DNA of 64,000 bases from BPGX01 sp037447455 (GCA_037447455.1 JBBIGQ010000002.1:62001-126000); one strand, 5' to 3'; shown: positions 1 through 9,254, numbered from the stretch's first letter. Notes: generated from the letters alone by a model not told the origin. Translations and numbers: made by a program.

Positions 1-356
1 ATGGACGGCACGCCCGCCAGATTCGCTGTATTGACTTCTATAAAAGAAGCAAACCAATTTTTCTTTCCATATTCTTCCAGATAAATGGCGGCCGCTACAC
101 CAATCGGAACAGCAATGAACGTGGTTAGTACCATTATCCATAATGTGCCCAACAACGGCACTAAAATACCCGCGTTAGACGGACGTCTTGAAGGCAGTGA
201 AGTGAAAAATTGCATATTTAATCGATCAGCACCTTCCACCAAAATCGTGTATAAAAATACCGCCAGAATAAAAACACCGGACAAGGTACAAACAAGACCG
301 TACCAATAAAAAAATTTATCTTTTAATCGGTTATAGGTAATAGCGGAAGACGTCAT
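1..356 (-). CDS. pstA: Phosphate ABC transporter permease PstA (5' part, cut by window edge)
   Basis: This is one of the two inner-membrane permease subunits of the high-affinity phosphate importer PstSCAB. Only the first 118 codons are in the window; the rest lies to the left. Reading the minus strand from 356 gives a protein starting MTSSAITYNRLKDKFFYWYG, with a first membrane helix at about residues 18-40 and then the conserved permease stretch containing GILVPLLGTLW and AAIYLEEY. The start ATG (354-356) overlaps the pstC stop TGA (353-355) as ATGA, so translation is probably coupled. Identity rests on the order pstS-pstC-pstA and on the sequence; pstB and phoU would be expected further left but cannot be seen. 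Confidence 0.9.
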   Translation of the reverse strand, partial: MTSSAITYNRLKDKFFYWYGLVCTLSGVFILAVFLYTILVEGADRLNMQFFTSLPSRRPSNAGILVPLLGTLWIMVLTTFIAVPIGVAAAIYLEEYGKKNWFASFIEVNTANLAGVPS

Positions 357-1225
357 AATTGATATTTCTGATATTTTTTTCGAATGAAATAACTGATGTT
401 ATTCAAAATAAATGTTAAAACAAACAGTGCTATTCCAGCTGCATAAATGGTTTTATATTCAATAGAACCTTGTACCACATCTCCCAAACTCACCTGAACA
501 ATATACGTCGTAATGGTTTCAATAGGTATCAAGGGATTAAAGGTAAAATTCGGCTGTTGACCTGCTGCAATCGCCACAATCATCGTTTCTCCAAAAGCCC
601 TTGATATAGCTAAAATAATGGAAACAATTATGCCGGAGGAAGCAGACGGAATCAGCACTCTAAAAACCGTTTGTAATTTTGTCGCACCCATTCCATAAGA
701 CGCCTCTCTCAAACTATACGGAATAGCATACAAAGCATCTTCACTTAAAGAAGCAATCAAAGGAATGATCATTATACCCATTACAATACCCGGTGATAAG
801 GCATTAAACCCTGATAGATTCGGAATAAACATCTGCAAAAATGGTGTAATAACCATTAATGCAAAATAGCCATACACTACAGTAGGTATAGCAGCCAGAA
901 CTTCTAATACAGGTTTTAATACCTTCCTTAATTTTTTAGGCGCATACTCATTCAGAAAAATGGCAATTGTCAGCCCCACCGGAACAGACACAAGGATAGC
1001 AATGAAAGAAGTCAGCAGGGTGCCTGACAACAAAGGTAATATACCATAATGTTTTTCAGTAAATAAAGGCGTCCATTGTGTATCCGTCAAAAATTCTACT
1101 ACCGAAACTTCTTTAAAAAAGCCCAACGACTCTGAAATCAAAACATAGAGAATGCCTAATGTTGTCAGAACACTTATCAGGGCAGACAATTGCAGTAATC
1201 GCTCTATGATTTTTTCCCGCCACAC
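353..1225 (-). CDS. pstC: Phosphate ABC transporter permease PstC
   Basis: Inner-membrane permease subunit of the phosphate importer, 290 residues, with about six membrane helices. The inner loop region SLREASYGMGATKLQTVFRV matches the EAA-type motif that contacts the ATPase subunit, and the FGETMIVAIAAG segment is typical of PstC. The start is a GTG at 1223-1225; the only in-frame codon of note upstream is the pstS stop at 1238-1240, and no ATG lies near, so GTG is the best start. It sits 12 bases after pstS and overlaps pstA by 4 bases, which indicates one operon. PstC proteins are often somewhat longer at the N-terminus. Confidence 0.93.
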   Translation of the reverse strand: MWREKIIERLLQLSALISVLTTLGILYVLISESLGFFKEVSVVEFLTDTQWTPLFTEKHYGILPLLSGTLLTSFIAILVSVPVGLTIAIFLNEYAPKKLRKVLKPVLEVLAAIPTVVYGYFALMVITPFLQMFIPNLSGFNALSPGIVMGIMIIPLIASLSEDALYAIPYSLREASYGMGATKLQTVFRVLIPSASSGIIVSIILAISRAFGETMIVAIAAGQQPNFTFNPLIPIETITTYIVQVSLGDVVQGSIEYKTIYAAGIALFVLTFILNNISYFIRKKYQKYQL

Positions 1226-1237
1226 AAAGGTCTTATT

Positions 1238-2173
1238 TTATTTTTTGTGTTTACTTAAAAAATCCTGCCATTTATTTTTTATAGATTGCAACTCCTCATC
1301 GCTTAAAGAAATATAACCCACTTCACCAACCAATACATTTACTTTCTCTAAATAAAAATTAATAAACTCCTGTACTTCCTTTCGCTCAGCCGCTTTGTTG
1401 TTAATATAAATATACAAAGGTCTGGCTAAAGGTGAATAACTTCTATTTTTTACGGTTTCAACAGATGGTAACACAGGACCATTGCCATTATCAACGGCTA
1501 CCAATTTAATTTTATCTTTGTTTTCTTCATAATAAGCATATCCAAAAAATCCCAAAGCATTAACATCCGATGAAACCCCCTGCACCAACACATTATCATC
1601 TTCTGAAGACGTATAATCACCTCTGCTGCTATGTGCCTTACCAACAATAACTTCTGTAAAATAATCATAAGTACCACTTTCTACCCCAGCCCCATATAGG
1701 TGAATAGGTTCATTCGGCCATTCCGGACGAACTTGACTCCAATGTGTAATGACACCTTGTGCTTCCGGCTCCCATATTTTTTTAAGTTCAGATACTTTAA
1801 TATCCTTACACCAGTTGTTTTTAGGGTTTACCACTACTGCCATCCCATCAAATGCCACTTCTAATTCAATATATTCTATTCCATTGGCTTTAGCAATGCT
1901 ATCTTCAAATTTAGTAATCGGTCGTGAAGCATCGTTTATATCGGTTTCGCCGCGTACAAATTTTTTAAATCCACCACCCGTGCCCGATAAAGCAACGGCT
2001 ACTTTTACATCCGGATACACTTTCTTAAACTCTTCGGCTACCGCTTCTGTAATAGGATACACCGTAGAAGAACCATCTATATTGATGGTACCGGTCAGGG
2101 TATTAGAATCCTTTTTACCGCCACAGGCAAACAACACGAGGGAAGATCCAATAATATAACTCAATTTTTTCAT
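1238..2173 (-). CDS. pstS: Phosphate-binding lipoprotein PstS
   Basis: Binding protein that delivers phosphate to PstCA. From the ATG at 2171-2173 the product has 311 residues and begins with a lipoprotein signal whose lipobox ends LFAC (Cys17). A longer frame opening at 2203 exists but would put ten residues before the signal peptide, and a promoter-like TAATTTTG lies at 2188-2195, so I prefer 2173. The phosphate-binding signatures are visible: GSSTVYPI near the N-terminus and SGTGGGFKKF about 45 residues later, followed by a SRPI segment. In this phylum the protein should be anchored in the periplasm by its lipid. First gene of pstSCA. Confidence 0.94.
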   Translation of the reverse strand: MKKLSYIIGSSLVLFACGGKKDSNTLTGTINIDGSSTVYPITEAVAEEFKKVYPDVKVAVALSGTGGGFKKFVRGETDINDASRPITKFEDSIAKANGIEYIELEVAFDGMAVVVNPKNNWCKDIKVSELKKIWEPEAQGVITHWSQVRPEWPNEPIHLYGAGVESGTYDYFTEVIVGKAHSSRGDYTSSEDDNVLVQGVSSDVNALGFFGYAYYEENKDKIKLVAVDNGNGPVLPSVETVKNRSYSPLARPLYIYINNKAAERKEVQEFINFYLEKVNVLVGEVGYISLSDEELQSIKNKWQDFLSKHKK

Positions 2174-2187
2174 ACTTTTTTTTCGCA

Positions 2188-2221
2188 CAAAATTAAAGAA
2201 CAAGCGATTGGTTAACGTTAA
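2188..2221 (-). promoter_or_regulatory. Candidate pstS promoter with overlapping palindrome
   Basis: On the minus strand a TAATTTTG at 2188-2195 fits the Bacteroidota -7 consensus TAnnTTTG and ends 14 bases before the pstS ATG. The -33 zone holds no clear TTG but does contain the palindrome TTAACGTTAA at 2212-2221, a possible regulator site. Phosphate control is inferred from the downstream gene only. Confidence 0.45.
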
Positions 2222-2248
2222 GGAAATATTAAGTTTTTAAATATCTTA

Positions 2249-2944
2249 CTAAAATACTTTAGCAATAAAATAAGCCGCAAAAGCAGCCAGCACACCCACA
2301 AAAGTAGTTTTCAGAATCCCTTTGAAAATATTTTGACCGGTTAATTTACTCTTAAAATAGCCGAACACCATCAACGCAAGGATGGTAAAAACAACAGACC
2401 ATTGAAATCCTTCGTCCGGCGTATGTGTAAAAATATATGGCAAAAGCGGTACAAGGCCACCCACTATGTAACTTAAGCCGATATTAAAAGCACTCTTTTT
2501 GGCTCTCTGTGTGTCTGGCGGACTGAGTCCCAGTTCAAATTGCATCATAAATTCTACCCATTTGTCTTTATCTTTACACAACTCTTTGACCAACTGGTTT
2601 TGCACCTCTTCACTTATATTGTATTTTGCTAAAATGTCTTTGATTTCCTGTTTTTCTCGTTCGGCTAAATGTTCTACCTCTTCGTATTCCCGTTTTAATT
2701 CGTTGTGATAGTGTTCCTGCTCGGTCTGACCGGCCAGATAACCACCAAGCCCCATAGCTATAGCACCGGCAACAATTTCTGCAATCACTGCTGTTACTAT
2801 CACCGAATTAGCCACGCCAGCCTGACTTACACCCGCTGCCAATGCAAATGGCACCGTCAGCCCATCACTCATTCCAATCACTATATCCGAAAGCATCTCA
2901 GAGCCTTGAAAATGTTTTTCCTGATGTGAATGTAAATGTGTCAT
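2249..2944 (-). CDS. VIT1/CCC1-family Fe2+/Mn2+ transporter
   Basis: Membrane protein of 231 residues in the VIT1/CCC1 family, which moves Fe2+ or Mn2+ out of the cytoplasm. Visible features are the first helix with SDGLTVPFALAAG, a second helix with AEIVAGAIAMGLGGYLAGQ, then a charged cytoplasmic stretch rich in Glu and His (about residues 75-135) that corresponds to the metal-binding domain, and three more helices to the C-terminus. The His-rich start (MTHLHSHQEKH) may add metal binding. Its ATG overlaps the stop of the preceding glycosyltransferase as ATGA, so it is the last gene of a four-gene operon. The exact metal cannot be told from sequence. Confidence 0.88.
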   Translation of the reverse strand: MTHLHSHQEKHFQGSEMLSDIVIGMSDGLTVPFALAAGVSQAGVANSVIVTAVIAEIVAGAIAMGLGGYLAGQTEQEHYHNELKREYEEVEHLAEREKQEIKDILAKYNISEEVQNQLVKELCKDKDKWVEFMMQFELGLSPPDTQRAKKSAFNIGLSYIVGGLVPLLPYIFTHTPDEGFQWSVVFTILALMVFGYFKSKLTGQNIFKGILKTTFVGVLAAFAAYFIAKVF

Positions 2945-4110
2945 AAGTTTGAATTAAGAGATTGATAGAAGTCATAAAGTTTTTTACCAATAACGAGTTC
3001 AGATACATTTTCTCGAACCCATTTGTGGGCTTGTTCTGAAAACAGGGGCTGAGAAGAATTAATAATCTTTACTAAAGAACACTTAAGTGCTTGCTCATCC
3101 CCCACAGGAATAGTTTCTCCAAAAGTTTCCTGTATCGTCTTCCTTAAATCTGCAACATCTGTACTAATCACATAAGTTCCACAACTCAAGGCCTCATATA
3201 CAGCCACACAAAACGTTTCATAATTACTAAACATTACCAAAGCATCTGCCTGCTGATAATAATAAACCAGTTTTTCCTGTTCTAAAATACCTTTAAATGA
3301 CACCTGCTTTAGGTTTAATTTTTTTGCTGCATTTCTAGCATTTTCTAATAATTCATTTTTTCCGCCAATAATTACCAAGTCAAATTCATAACCCTGCTGC
3401 TCCAATTCTGCAAATACTCTTAAAATACCGGAAATATTTTTTTGGCGTTCCTCCAGTGTAGAAACATGCAAAAACATTGCTTTCTCATGCCTTACTTTGG
3501 GAACCGGTTTAAAAACATCTGTATTGACAACATTTCCAAGTATTTCATATTCTCCTTTTAAATGATGGTGAAGCATAGCGTTTTTTTGCTGTGTGCACAA
3601 ACACCAGATTTTACTGGCATTTTTTATAGTAACCTGCGTTACAATTTTTCTCAAAAAACCCTTGTACAAATTATCTTCTTTCAAGTAACCTGTCCATTGC
3701 TCAAATACAGCATACTTTTTAATTCGAAGCACCTTACGCACAATAGGATAAAATAAAGCAACGGGATACACTACATTTATCTGTGCTAATAATGTACTAT
3801 CGGAAAAATGTTTTTTGGCCAGACGCGCCAACTTATAATAATAATACAAATATTTAAAAAAATGAATAAACGTTTTCAGCAAAGGTGTCCGTGATTTCGG
3901 AAACGCCAGTACGTATTCATTCAAAGCATTGGTTTGTGTATGCTCAAAACAGAGTTCCTGAATTTCATCCGATGAATAAACATACAAGACAATGATTTTA
4001 CAATACTTAGACAATGCTATAGCATGGTTTCTAATAAAAATACCATGTGTAGGATATTCTTGAGTAGGATACCACGAAGTAAGAAAAACAACAGAAAAGG
4101 GCTTACTCAT
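2941..4110 (-). CDS. Glycosyltransferase family 4 (GT-B)
   Basis: Cytoplasmic or membrane-associated retaining glycosyltransferase of 389 residues. The C-terminal GT-B half shows the nucleotide-sugar site: HVSTLEERQKNISGIL, then VIIGGKNE, and the EX7E motif in YETFCVAVYEALSCG. The N-terminal half carries the acceptor-side start SWYPTQEYPTHGIFIRNH, usual for GT4 enzymes in polysaccharide synthesis. Donor and acceptor are unknown. It overlaps the SiaB-like gene upstream by 8 bases and the VIT transporter downstream by 4 bases; none of these partners is an obvious glycan gene, so the substrate cannot be inferred from context. Confidence 0.88.
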   Translation of the reverse strand: MSKPFSVVFLTSWYPTQEYPTHGIFIRNHAIALSKYCKIIVLYVYSSDEIQELCFEHTQTNALNEYVLAFPKSRTPLLKTFIHFFKYLYYYYKLARLAKKHFSDSTLLAQINVVYPVALFYPIVRKVLRIKKYAVFEQWTGYLKEDNLYKGFLRKIVTQVTIKNASKIWCLCTQQKNAMLHHHLKGEYEILGNVVNTDVFKPVPKVRHEKAMFLHVSTLEERQKNISGILRVFAELEQQGYEFDLVIIGGKNELLENARNAAKKLNLKQVSFKGILEQEKLVYYYQQADALVMFSNYETFCVAVYEALSCGTYVISTDVADLRKTIQETFGETIPVGDEQALKCSLVKIINSSQPLFSEQAHKWVRENVSELVIGKKLYDFYQSLNSNL

Positions 4111-4693
4111 TCGTTAATAACTTCACCGAAAGTTCAAAGTAAGAGAATTTATCATTAATCTTTTCAAACTTATAAACTAATGGTGGCTGGCTCTTAAGTC
4201 CTATTGTAATAAACCCAAGCCCTGCCCCGCCTTTTTCACTCAAATCATTGTTTTCTAAACGTTCCATGTAATATCTTTTTAAGGCATCGTACGACTTAAA
4301 TCCATTGATTGTATCAAATATATTTTTTATTTTAGAAACATTGTCGTTTTCAATCAGATTAGCCGTTAAAATAACAACCTCATTTTCATTACGAGCAATA
4401 ATTAAAAAATTATGTTTAGTATTGGTATCATCTTCTGCACCGTGAATAAAAAGATTTTGTAAAAGTTCAACTGTAACAAAAAAAATCTTTTTGATTAAAC
4501 TTTTTGGATAACCCAGATGATGAATTTTTTCTTCTACTTCTGATTCTATTTTTGATATCGTACTTTGATTGATAACCCCATCGTACGCCATCAGAAGTTC
4601 ATAGTTAGAGTTAGAAAAAAGTTCAAGAATTTCCTGATACTTTTCCCTAAAAAAATCATTTTCTGTAAAATATCTGTTGTTTGCTTTACTCAA
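4103..4693 (-). CDS. SiaB-family (DUF6272-like) HATPase-fold protein
   Basis: Protein of 196 residues resembling the SiaB / DUF6272 family of histidine-kinase-like ATPases, which in Pseudomonas phosphorylate a partner (SiaC) controlling diguanylate cyclase. The ATP-fold signature is partly visible: an N-box-like ELLQNLFIHGAED around residues 96-108 and a G-box-like EKGGAGLGFITIG near residue 155. There is no His-phosphotransfer domain, receiver or membrane segment. The start is a TTG at 4691-4693; no ATG occurs before residue 36 and an in-frame stop lies at 4709-4711. A SiaC-like partner or PP2C phosphatase is not next to it; it lies between dNK and a glycosyltransferase gene. Family call moderately sure, function unknown. 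Confidence 0.7.
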   Translation of the reverse strand: MSKANNRYFTENDFFREKYQEILELFSNSNYELLMAYDGVINQSTISKIESEVEEKIHHLGYPKSLIKKIFFVTVELLQNLFIHGAEDDTNTKHNFLIIARNENEVVILTANLIENDNVSKIKNIFDTINGFKSYDALKRYYMERLENNDLSEKGGAGLGFITIGLKSQPPLVYKFEKINDKFSYFELSVKLLTNE

Positions 4694-4712
4694 TGCAGTT
4701 GTTTTAATTTAT

Positions 4713-5348
4713 CTAAAAAAGTCCGCTTATCTCAGAGTCAATTCTTTTGACAATTTTAGAAAAATCTTCTTTTCTTTCCAAAAAATTATATTCATCAATG
4801 TCAAAAGTAATAAGTTTGCTCATATTATACGAAGAAGCCCAATTATCGTAACGTTCATTTAATTTTTTAAGATAGTCCAAACGAATAGCATTTTCATATT
4901 CTCTGCCCCTTTTTTGAATTTGTTTGACCAGCGTGGGAACCGAAGCTTTCAGGTAAATAATCAGATCGGGTGGCTGAATCAGTTGTTCCATTAATTGAAA
5001 CAAAGACAAATAATTTTCAAAATCTCTTTTTGACATCAGTCCCATAGCATACAAATTCGGTGCAAAAATATAGGCATCTTCATAAATGGTTCTATCCTGA
5101 ACCACCGTTTTTTTGCCCTGACGAATAAGCAATATCTGATTAAAGCGACTATTTAGGAAATACACCTGAAGGTTAAAGGCCCATCTTTGCATATCCTCAT
5201 AAAAATCATTGAGATAAGGATTATCGTCCGCATCTTCAAAATGTGGTGCCCATTTGTAATGCTTGGCTAACAAGCTTGTGAGCGTTGTTTTACCAGAACC
5301 AATATTTCCTGCAATAGCAATGTGTTTAATCTGTGGTTTGAAGGACAT
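4713..5348 (-). CDS. Deoxynucleoside kinase (deoxyadenosine/deoxyguanosine kinase type)
   Basis: Cytosolic salvage enzyme of 211 residues that phosphorylates deoxynucleosides to monophosphates. The P-loop is GNIGSGKTTLT near residue 15; the substrate-site Glu-Asp follows in HFEDADDNPYL; the DRTIYED motif (about residue 80) and the lid KRGREYENAIRLDYL with its Arg residues match the dCK/dGK family. ATG at 5346-5348. It starts the operon running leftwards to the SiaB-like protein (19 bases apart), the glycosyltransferase and the VIT transporter. Which deoxynucleoside is preferred cannot be read from the sequence. Confidence 0.92.
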   Translation of the reverse strand: MSFKPQIKHIAIAGNIGSGKTTLTSLLAKHYKWAPHFEDADDNPYLNDFYEDMQRWAFNLQVYFLNSRFNQILLIRQGKKTVVQDRTIYEDAYIFAPNLYAMGLMSKRDFENYLSLFQLMEQLIQPPDLIIYLKASVPTLVKQIQKRGREYENAIRLDYLKKLNERYDNWASSYNMSKLITFDIDEYNFLERKEDFSKIVKRIDSEISGLF

Positions 5349-5457
5349 GTGGATATAACAACTTTTATACAGGTTGCCAATTTAATAAAAAATAATTTGA
5401 TGCTAAAAATAAAAGTTTTATGTTTTTTTCACAGCATACGATACACCAGATATTTTG

Positions 5458-5465
5458 TAACTTTG
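5458..5465 (+). promoter_or_regulatory. TAnnTTTG promoter core for the gliding-type surface protein
   Basis: TAACTTTG fits the Bacteroidota -7 consensus and ends 12 bases before the ATG at 5478, implying a leader of only a few bases. No good -33 TTG was found at the usual distance. Confidence 0.55.
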
Positions 5466-5477
5466 TGAGAAAAAAGA

Positions 5478-8231
5478 ATGCGTTATTCGGTTTTTAGCTT
5501 TTTCTTTATAGTCATTTATTTCTGTGCATACGCGACGCATAATAGAGGCGGGGAAATTACATACAAATATATTGGCAATCCGTTTTCCAGTATTCCATCA
5601 GAAAAATATAAATATCTGTTTACAATTACGGTTTATATGAATCATGGCAATGATGTGGCCGACCGTTGTTACGATACCCTATACTTTGGAGATGGAACAA
5701 ACGCAATAGTAGCACGGGTCAATGGACCAACGAATTTACCAGGTTGTGAATGTGGCTCTATACCATGCGGACAACTGTTGTGCGATAAATTTAAAGTGAA
5801 CACCTACACTGTTACACATTCGTATGGCTCACCGGGCACTTATCTTGTAAGAATGTATGATCCTATGCGCAATTATGGAGTATTAAATATGCCCAATTCC
5901 GGGAACCAAGTATTCTACATTGAAACATTACTCAATATTTCCGATGTATTTAATAAAACTTACATTAATAGCTCGCCACAGTTAAATATAGCCCCTCAGA
6001 ATTTTGCCTGCATTGGGAAGTGCTGGTTGTTTAATTCAGGGGTATATGATCCGGACGGAGATTCTTTATCATACGAACTCACAGAGTGCAGAGGCATTGA
6101 TCCGAATACTGGTCAGATTGGTACACCTATTATTGGGTATATTTATCCTAATCAGGTAGCAGGTTCCGGAACGTTTAGCATGAACCCTTCAAACGGTAAT
6201 ATCAGCTGGTGTTCGCCAATCCTTCAGGGTGAGTATAACATTGCTTTCAAGATATACGAATGGCGAAACATTAACGGAAAATGGAAATTATTAGGGTATG
6301 TTTTAAGAGATATGCAAATAGTCGTGGGGACTTGTCTGAATAATCCGCCTGTTTTTCAGAGTATAAGCGATACCTGTGTAGTGGCCAGTCCTACTTTAAT
6401 ACCTCTCAATAAAACAATTATTGCTATTGATCCGGACGGGAATAATATGGAAATGGAAGCCACAGGCAGCCCATTTGCAGTGACATCTCCTACATCTAAT
6501 TTTTCATCTACGCCTTCCACAGGCACCATATCGGGCTATTTTTCATGGAGCATTGGCTGTCAACACATTAAAAAAGATCCATATCAGGTAATATTTGTTG
6601 CCACCGACAAAAGAACTCCCACCGATTGTTTTTCAGAATACGTTTTAAGCACTTACACCATAATGAATATTCGGGTGCTGGCACCACCGCCTGAAAATCT
6701 CACAGCAAACGCCATTGGAAATAGTATTCTCTTAACTTGGAATCATACTCCTTGTGCTTCCAATGCTGAAAACCCAGTAACAGAATACAGAATATACCGC
6801 AAAGATTCCTGCGATCTTCGTACACCTTCTTACTGTGAATCGGGCATACCCTCCTATTGGGGATTTTCATATATAGGAAAAACTTTGTATCCTGCTACCA
6901 CCTTTACAGATAATAATAACGGGAATGGTTTAACACATGGTATCAATTACAGTTATGCCGTAGTCGCCGTACATAAAGATGGCAGTATAAGTGTAGCAAG
7001 TAGTATCGTTTGTGAAAAATTAAAATACGATACCCCGATATTATTAAATGTAGATATACAAAATACAGATCCTATCAACGGCACTATCTATGTTCGCTGG
7101 ATGAATCCAATAGCCGGCTCAAACGGGTTAGATACTCTGGTGTATCCGCCGCCTTATACATTAATAGTGCATGAAAGAATTTATCCATCAGGCACTTATG
7201 CGCCTATTGCTTCGTTTAGTTTTCCATACTTTGCAGCGATACCTTCTACCCTGGCAATTAACTCCTCTACATTAAATACAGAAACCGACCAATACAACTA
7301 TAAAGTTGAATTTTATTCAAATAATAATTTAGTAACAACATCGCGCCCTGCTACCTCTGTTTTCCTAAAGACCATCTCCAATGACAGAAAAATAGAGCTT
7401 CAGTGGGACTACTCTGTCCCTTGGATAAATTACAAACATTACATTTACAGAAAAGCTCCTTCTTCGTCTTCCTTTAACCTAATAAGCACCACCACTCAAA
7501 ATTATTACAAAGATACTCTCTTGGTCAACGGGCAACAATACTGTTATAAAGTACAAACAGAAGGGGCCTATTCAGATGCAGTACTTCCCAAACCACTCTT
7601 AAACTATTCACAGGAAAAATGCGAAAAGCCCACAGATAAAACTTTGCCCTGTCCATCTACATTATTCCTAAAAAGCGATTGTGCGGTAAGCAGAATAGAA
7701 TTAAAATGGAATCGCCCGAATCAGGCATGCAACGATGATGTGATAAAATACATTTTGTATTACAAGCCCACAGAAGAAGACGACTATCATATCATTGACT
7801 CTACTTCCAATCTCAATGACACAAGCTACATTTTTGATAATACCAATTCTATAGCGGGCTGCTTTGCTGTTGTGTTTGTTGACTCTTCGGGTAACAAGAG
7901 CAACATTACTTCCATCAATACTGTGTGCACAGATAACTGCCCGGAGTTTGAATTGCCCAATGTCGTTACCTTCAATGGAGATGGCGTCAATGATTTTTTT
8001 CAAGCAATAAAAGTAAAGTATATTCAATCTATTGATCTTAAAATATTTAACCGTTGGGGGCAGTTATTATTTGAAACGACGGACCCTTACTTTAAGTGGG
8101 ATGGTAAAGTTAAACTTACAAACCAGCGCTGTAGTGATGGCACGTATTTTTATACCTGTGTCGTGAACGAAATTCGTCTGAAAGGCATATTGCCCCGAAA
8201 AATAGAAGGTTATTTTCAAGTATTTCATTAA
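5478..8231 (+). CDS. Large secreted protein with gliding-motility/T9SS C-terminal domain (CHU_C type)
   Basis: Surface or secreted protein of 917 residues. A signal peptide covers about residues 1-19 (MRYSVFSFFFIVIYFCAYAT), followed by GGEITYKYIG, a start seen in many Bacteroidota gliding/adhesin proteins. The middle contains PKD-like and fibronectin-III-like beta-sandwich repeats (for example the runs ending TYRIYRKD, YSYAVVAVHKDGS and CYKVQTEG). The last 90 residues form the TIGR04131/CHU_C sorting domain: NVVTFNGDGVNDFF, LKIFNRWGQLLFE, then DGTYFYTC and a C-terminal beta strand. This domain directs export by the type IX system and surface attachment. Only 3 bases separate its stop from the sensor kinase gene. 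The ligand is unknown. Confidence 0.9.
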   Translation: MRYSVFSFFFIVIYFCAYATHNRGGEITYKYIGNPFSSIPSEKYKYLFTITVYMNHGNDVADRCYDTLYFGDGTNAIVARVNGPTNLPGCECGSIPCGQLLCDKFKVNTYTVTHSYGSPGTYLVRMYDPMRNYGVLNMPNSGNQVFYIETLLNISDVFNKTYINSSPQLNIAPQNFACIGKCWLFNSGVYDPDGDSLSYELTECRGIDPNTGQIGTPIIGYIYPNQVAGSGTFSMNPSNGNISWCSPILQGEYNIAFKIYEWRNINGKWKLLGYVLRDMQIVVGTCLNNPPVFQSISDTCVVASPTLIPLNKTIIAIDPDGNNMEMEATGSPFAVTSPTSNFSSTPSTGTISGYFSWSIGCQHIKKDPYQVIFVATDKRTPTDCFSEYVLSTYTIMNIRVLAPPPENLTANAIGNSILLTWNHTPCASNAENPVTEYRIYRKDSCDLRTPSYCESGIPSYWGFSYIGKTLYPATTFTDNNNGNGLTHGINYSYAVVAVHKDGSISVASSIVCEKLKYDTPILLNVDIQNTDPINGTIYVRWMNPIAGSNGLDTLVYPPPYTLIVHERIYPSGTYAPIASFSFPYFAAIPSTLAINSSTLNTETDQYNYKVEFYSNNNLVTTSRPATSVFLKTISNDRKIELQWDYSVPWINYKHYIYRKAPSSSSFNLISTTTQNYYKDTLLVNGQQYCYKVQTEGAYSDAVLPKPLLNYSQEKCEKPTDKTLPCPSTLFLKSDCAVSRIELKWNRPNQACNDDVIKYILYYKPTEEDDYHIIDSTSNLNDTSYIFDNTNSIAGCFAVVFVDSSGNKSNITSINTVCTDNCPEFELPNVVTFNGDGVNDFFQAIKVKYIQSIDLKIFNRWGQLLFETTDPYFKWDGKVKLTNQRCSDGTYFYTCVVNEIRLKGILPRKIEGYFQVFH

Positions 8232-8234
8232 AAT

Positions 8235-9254
8235 ATGTACAAAAAGTATAGTTTAATTTTATTTGTTTGTTTTGTATTAGTAGTGTGTATTTTTTACATT
8301 GGACACATTGTAATGAAGTCAACATTATTGGCTTTTAGTATAAGCATCCCGGCAAGTATACTGATGTCTTTATTTCTTGTAAAATACTTAAAAGGACAAA
8401 TTGAAAACACTATTGCTCATAGAATCTCTTCCAAAATCAAACAATTATTACCATCCACTGTGCTTAAAAAGCATGAGCAGAAAAATGATAGCGAACTGGA
8501 TCATACCCTTATGATGCTTGAAAAAGAGATTAAAAAAGAACGGGAGCATTACAAAAATCTGGATAGCTACAGAAAAGAGTATCTTGGCAATGTGTCGCAT
8601 GAATTAAAAACCCCATTGTTCAACATACAAGGATACATTTCTACACTTTTAGACGGTGCAATGGAAGACAATGCCGATTTGTTAAAAGAATACTTAAAGA
8701 AAGCTGATAAAAATATTGAACGAATGATAAATATTATTGACGATTTAGAAACTATCTCTCATTTGGAAAGTGGCTCTATGCTTTTAGATTATGAAGTTTT
8801 TGACATTGAAAATATTATATCCGAAGTATTTGAACAAATGGAATTATTAGCCAATAAAAAAAATATCCAACTAAAATTATTAAAACTATCTTCTCAGCAA
8901 TATTTTTTTGTAAATGCAGACAAATTTCGCATTCGGCAGGTGTTGATTAATCTAATATCCAACTCCATTAAATACGGCAAAAAAAACGGAACCACTACCG
9001 TATCATTACAAAAAGAGCAGGAGAAAATAATAGTGAGTGTAAAAGACAATGGCATTGGCATTGAAGAAAAACATCTTCCACGAATTTTTGAAAGATTTTA
9101 CAGAGTAGATAAAGGCAGAAGCCGTGAGCAAGGCGGAACAGGACTAGGACTTGCCATCGTTAAACACATCATTGAAGCACATAAGCAAACAGTAAGCGTT
9201 CAGAGTACGTTGAATAAAGGCAGTATTTTTACCTTCACACTAGAAAGCAAATAA
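8235..9254 (+). CDS. PhoR-like sensor histidine kinase
   Basis: Membrane histidine kinase of 339 residues. Two hydrophobic segments (about 5-24 and 30-50) are separated by only a few residues, so there is almost no periplasmic sensor. The H-box is NVSHELKTPLFNIQGYI with His122; then N-box (QVLINLISNSIKYG), G1 (DNGIGIEEKH), F-box (IFERFYRVDKGRS) and G2 (GGTGLGLAIVKH) follow in order, so it should be active. It resembles PhoR-type kinases. No response regulator is adjacent: the gene before it is the gliding-type surface protein 3 bases upstream, and EF-P lies convergent downstream. The partner must be elsewhere. Confidence 0.9.
   Translation: MYKKYSLILFVCFVLVVCIFYIGHIVMKSTLLAFSISIPASILMSLFLVKYLKGQIENTIAHRISSKIKQLLPSTVLKKHEQKNDSELDHTLMMLEKEIKKEREHYKNLDSYRKEYLGNVSHELKTPLFNIQGYISTLLDGAMEDNADLLKEYLKKADKNIERMINIIDDLETISHLESGSMLLDYEVFDIENIISEVFEQMELLANKKNIQLKLLKLSSQQYFFVNADKFRIRQVLINLISNSIKYGKKNGTTTVSLQKEQEKIIVSVKDNGIGIEEKHLPRIFERFYRVDKGRSREQGGTGLGLAIVKHIIEAHKQTVSVQSTLNKGSIFTFTLESK

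Noticed and set aside
7701..8027. Minus-strand open frame of 108 codons
   Set aside because: Antisense to the CHU_C protein, no recognisable features.
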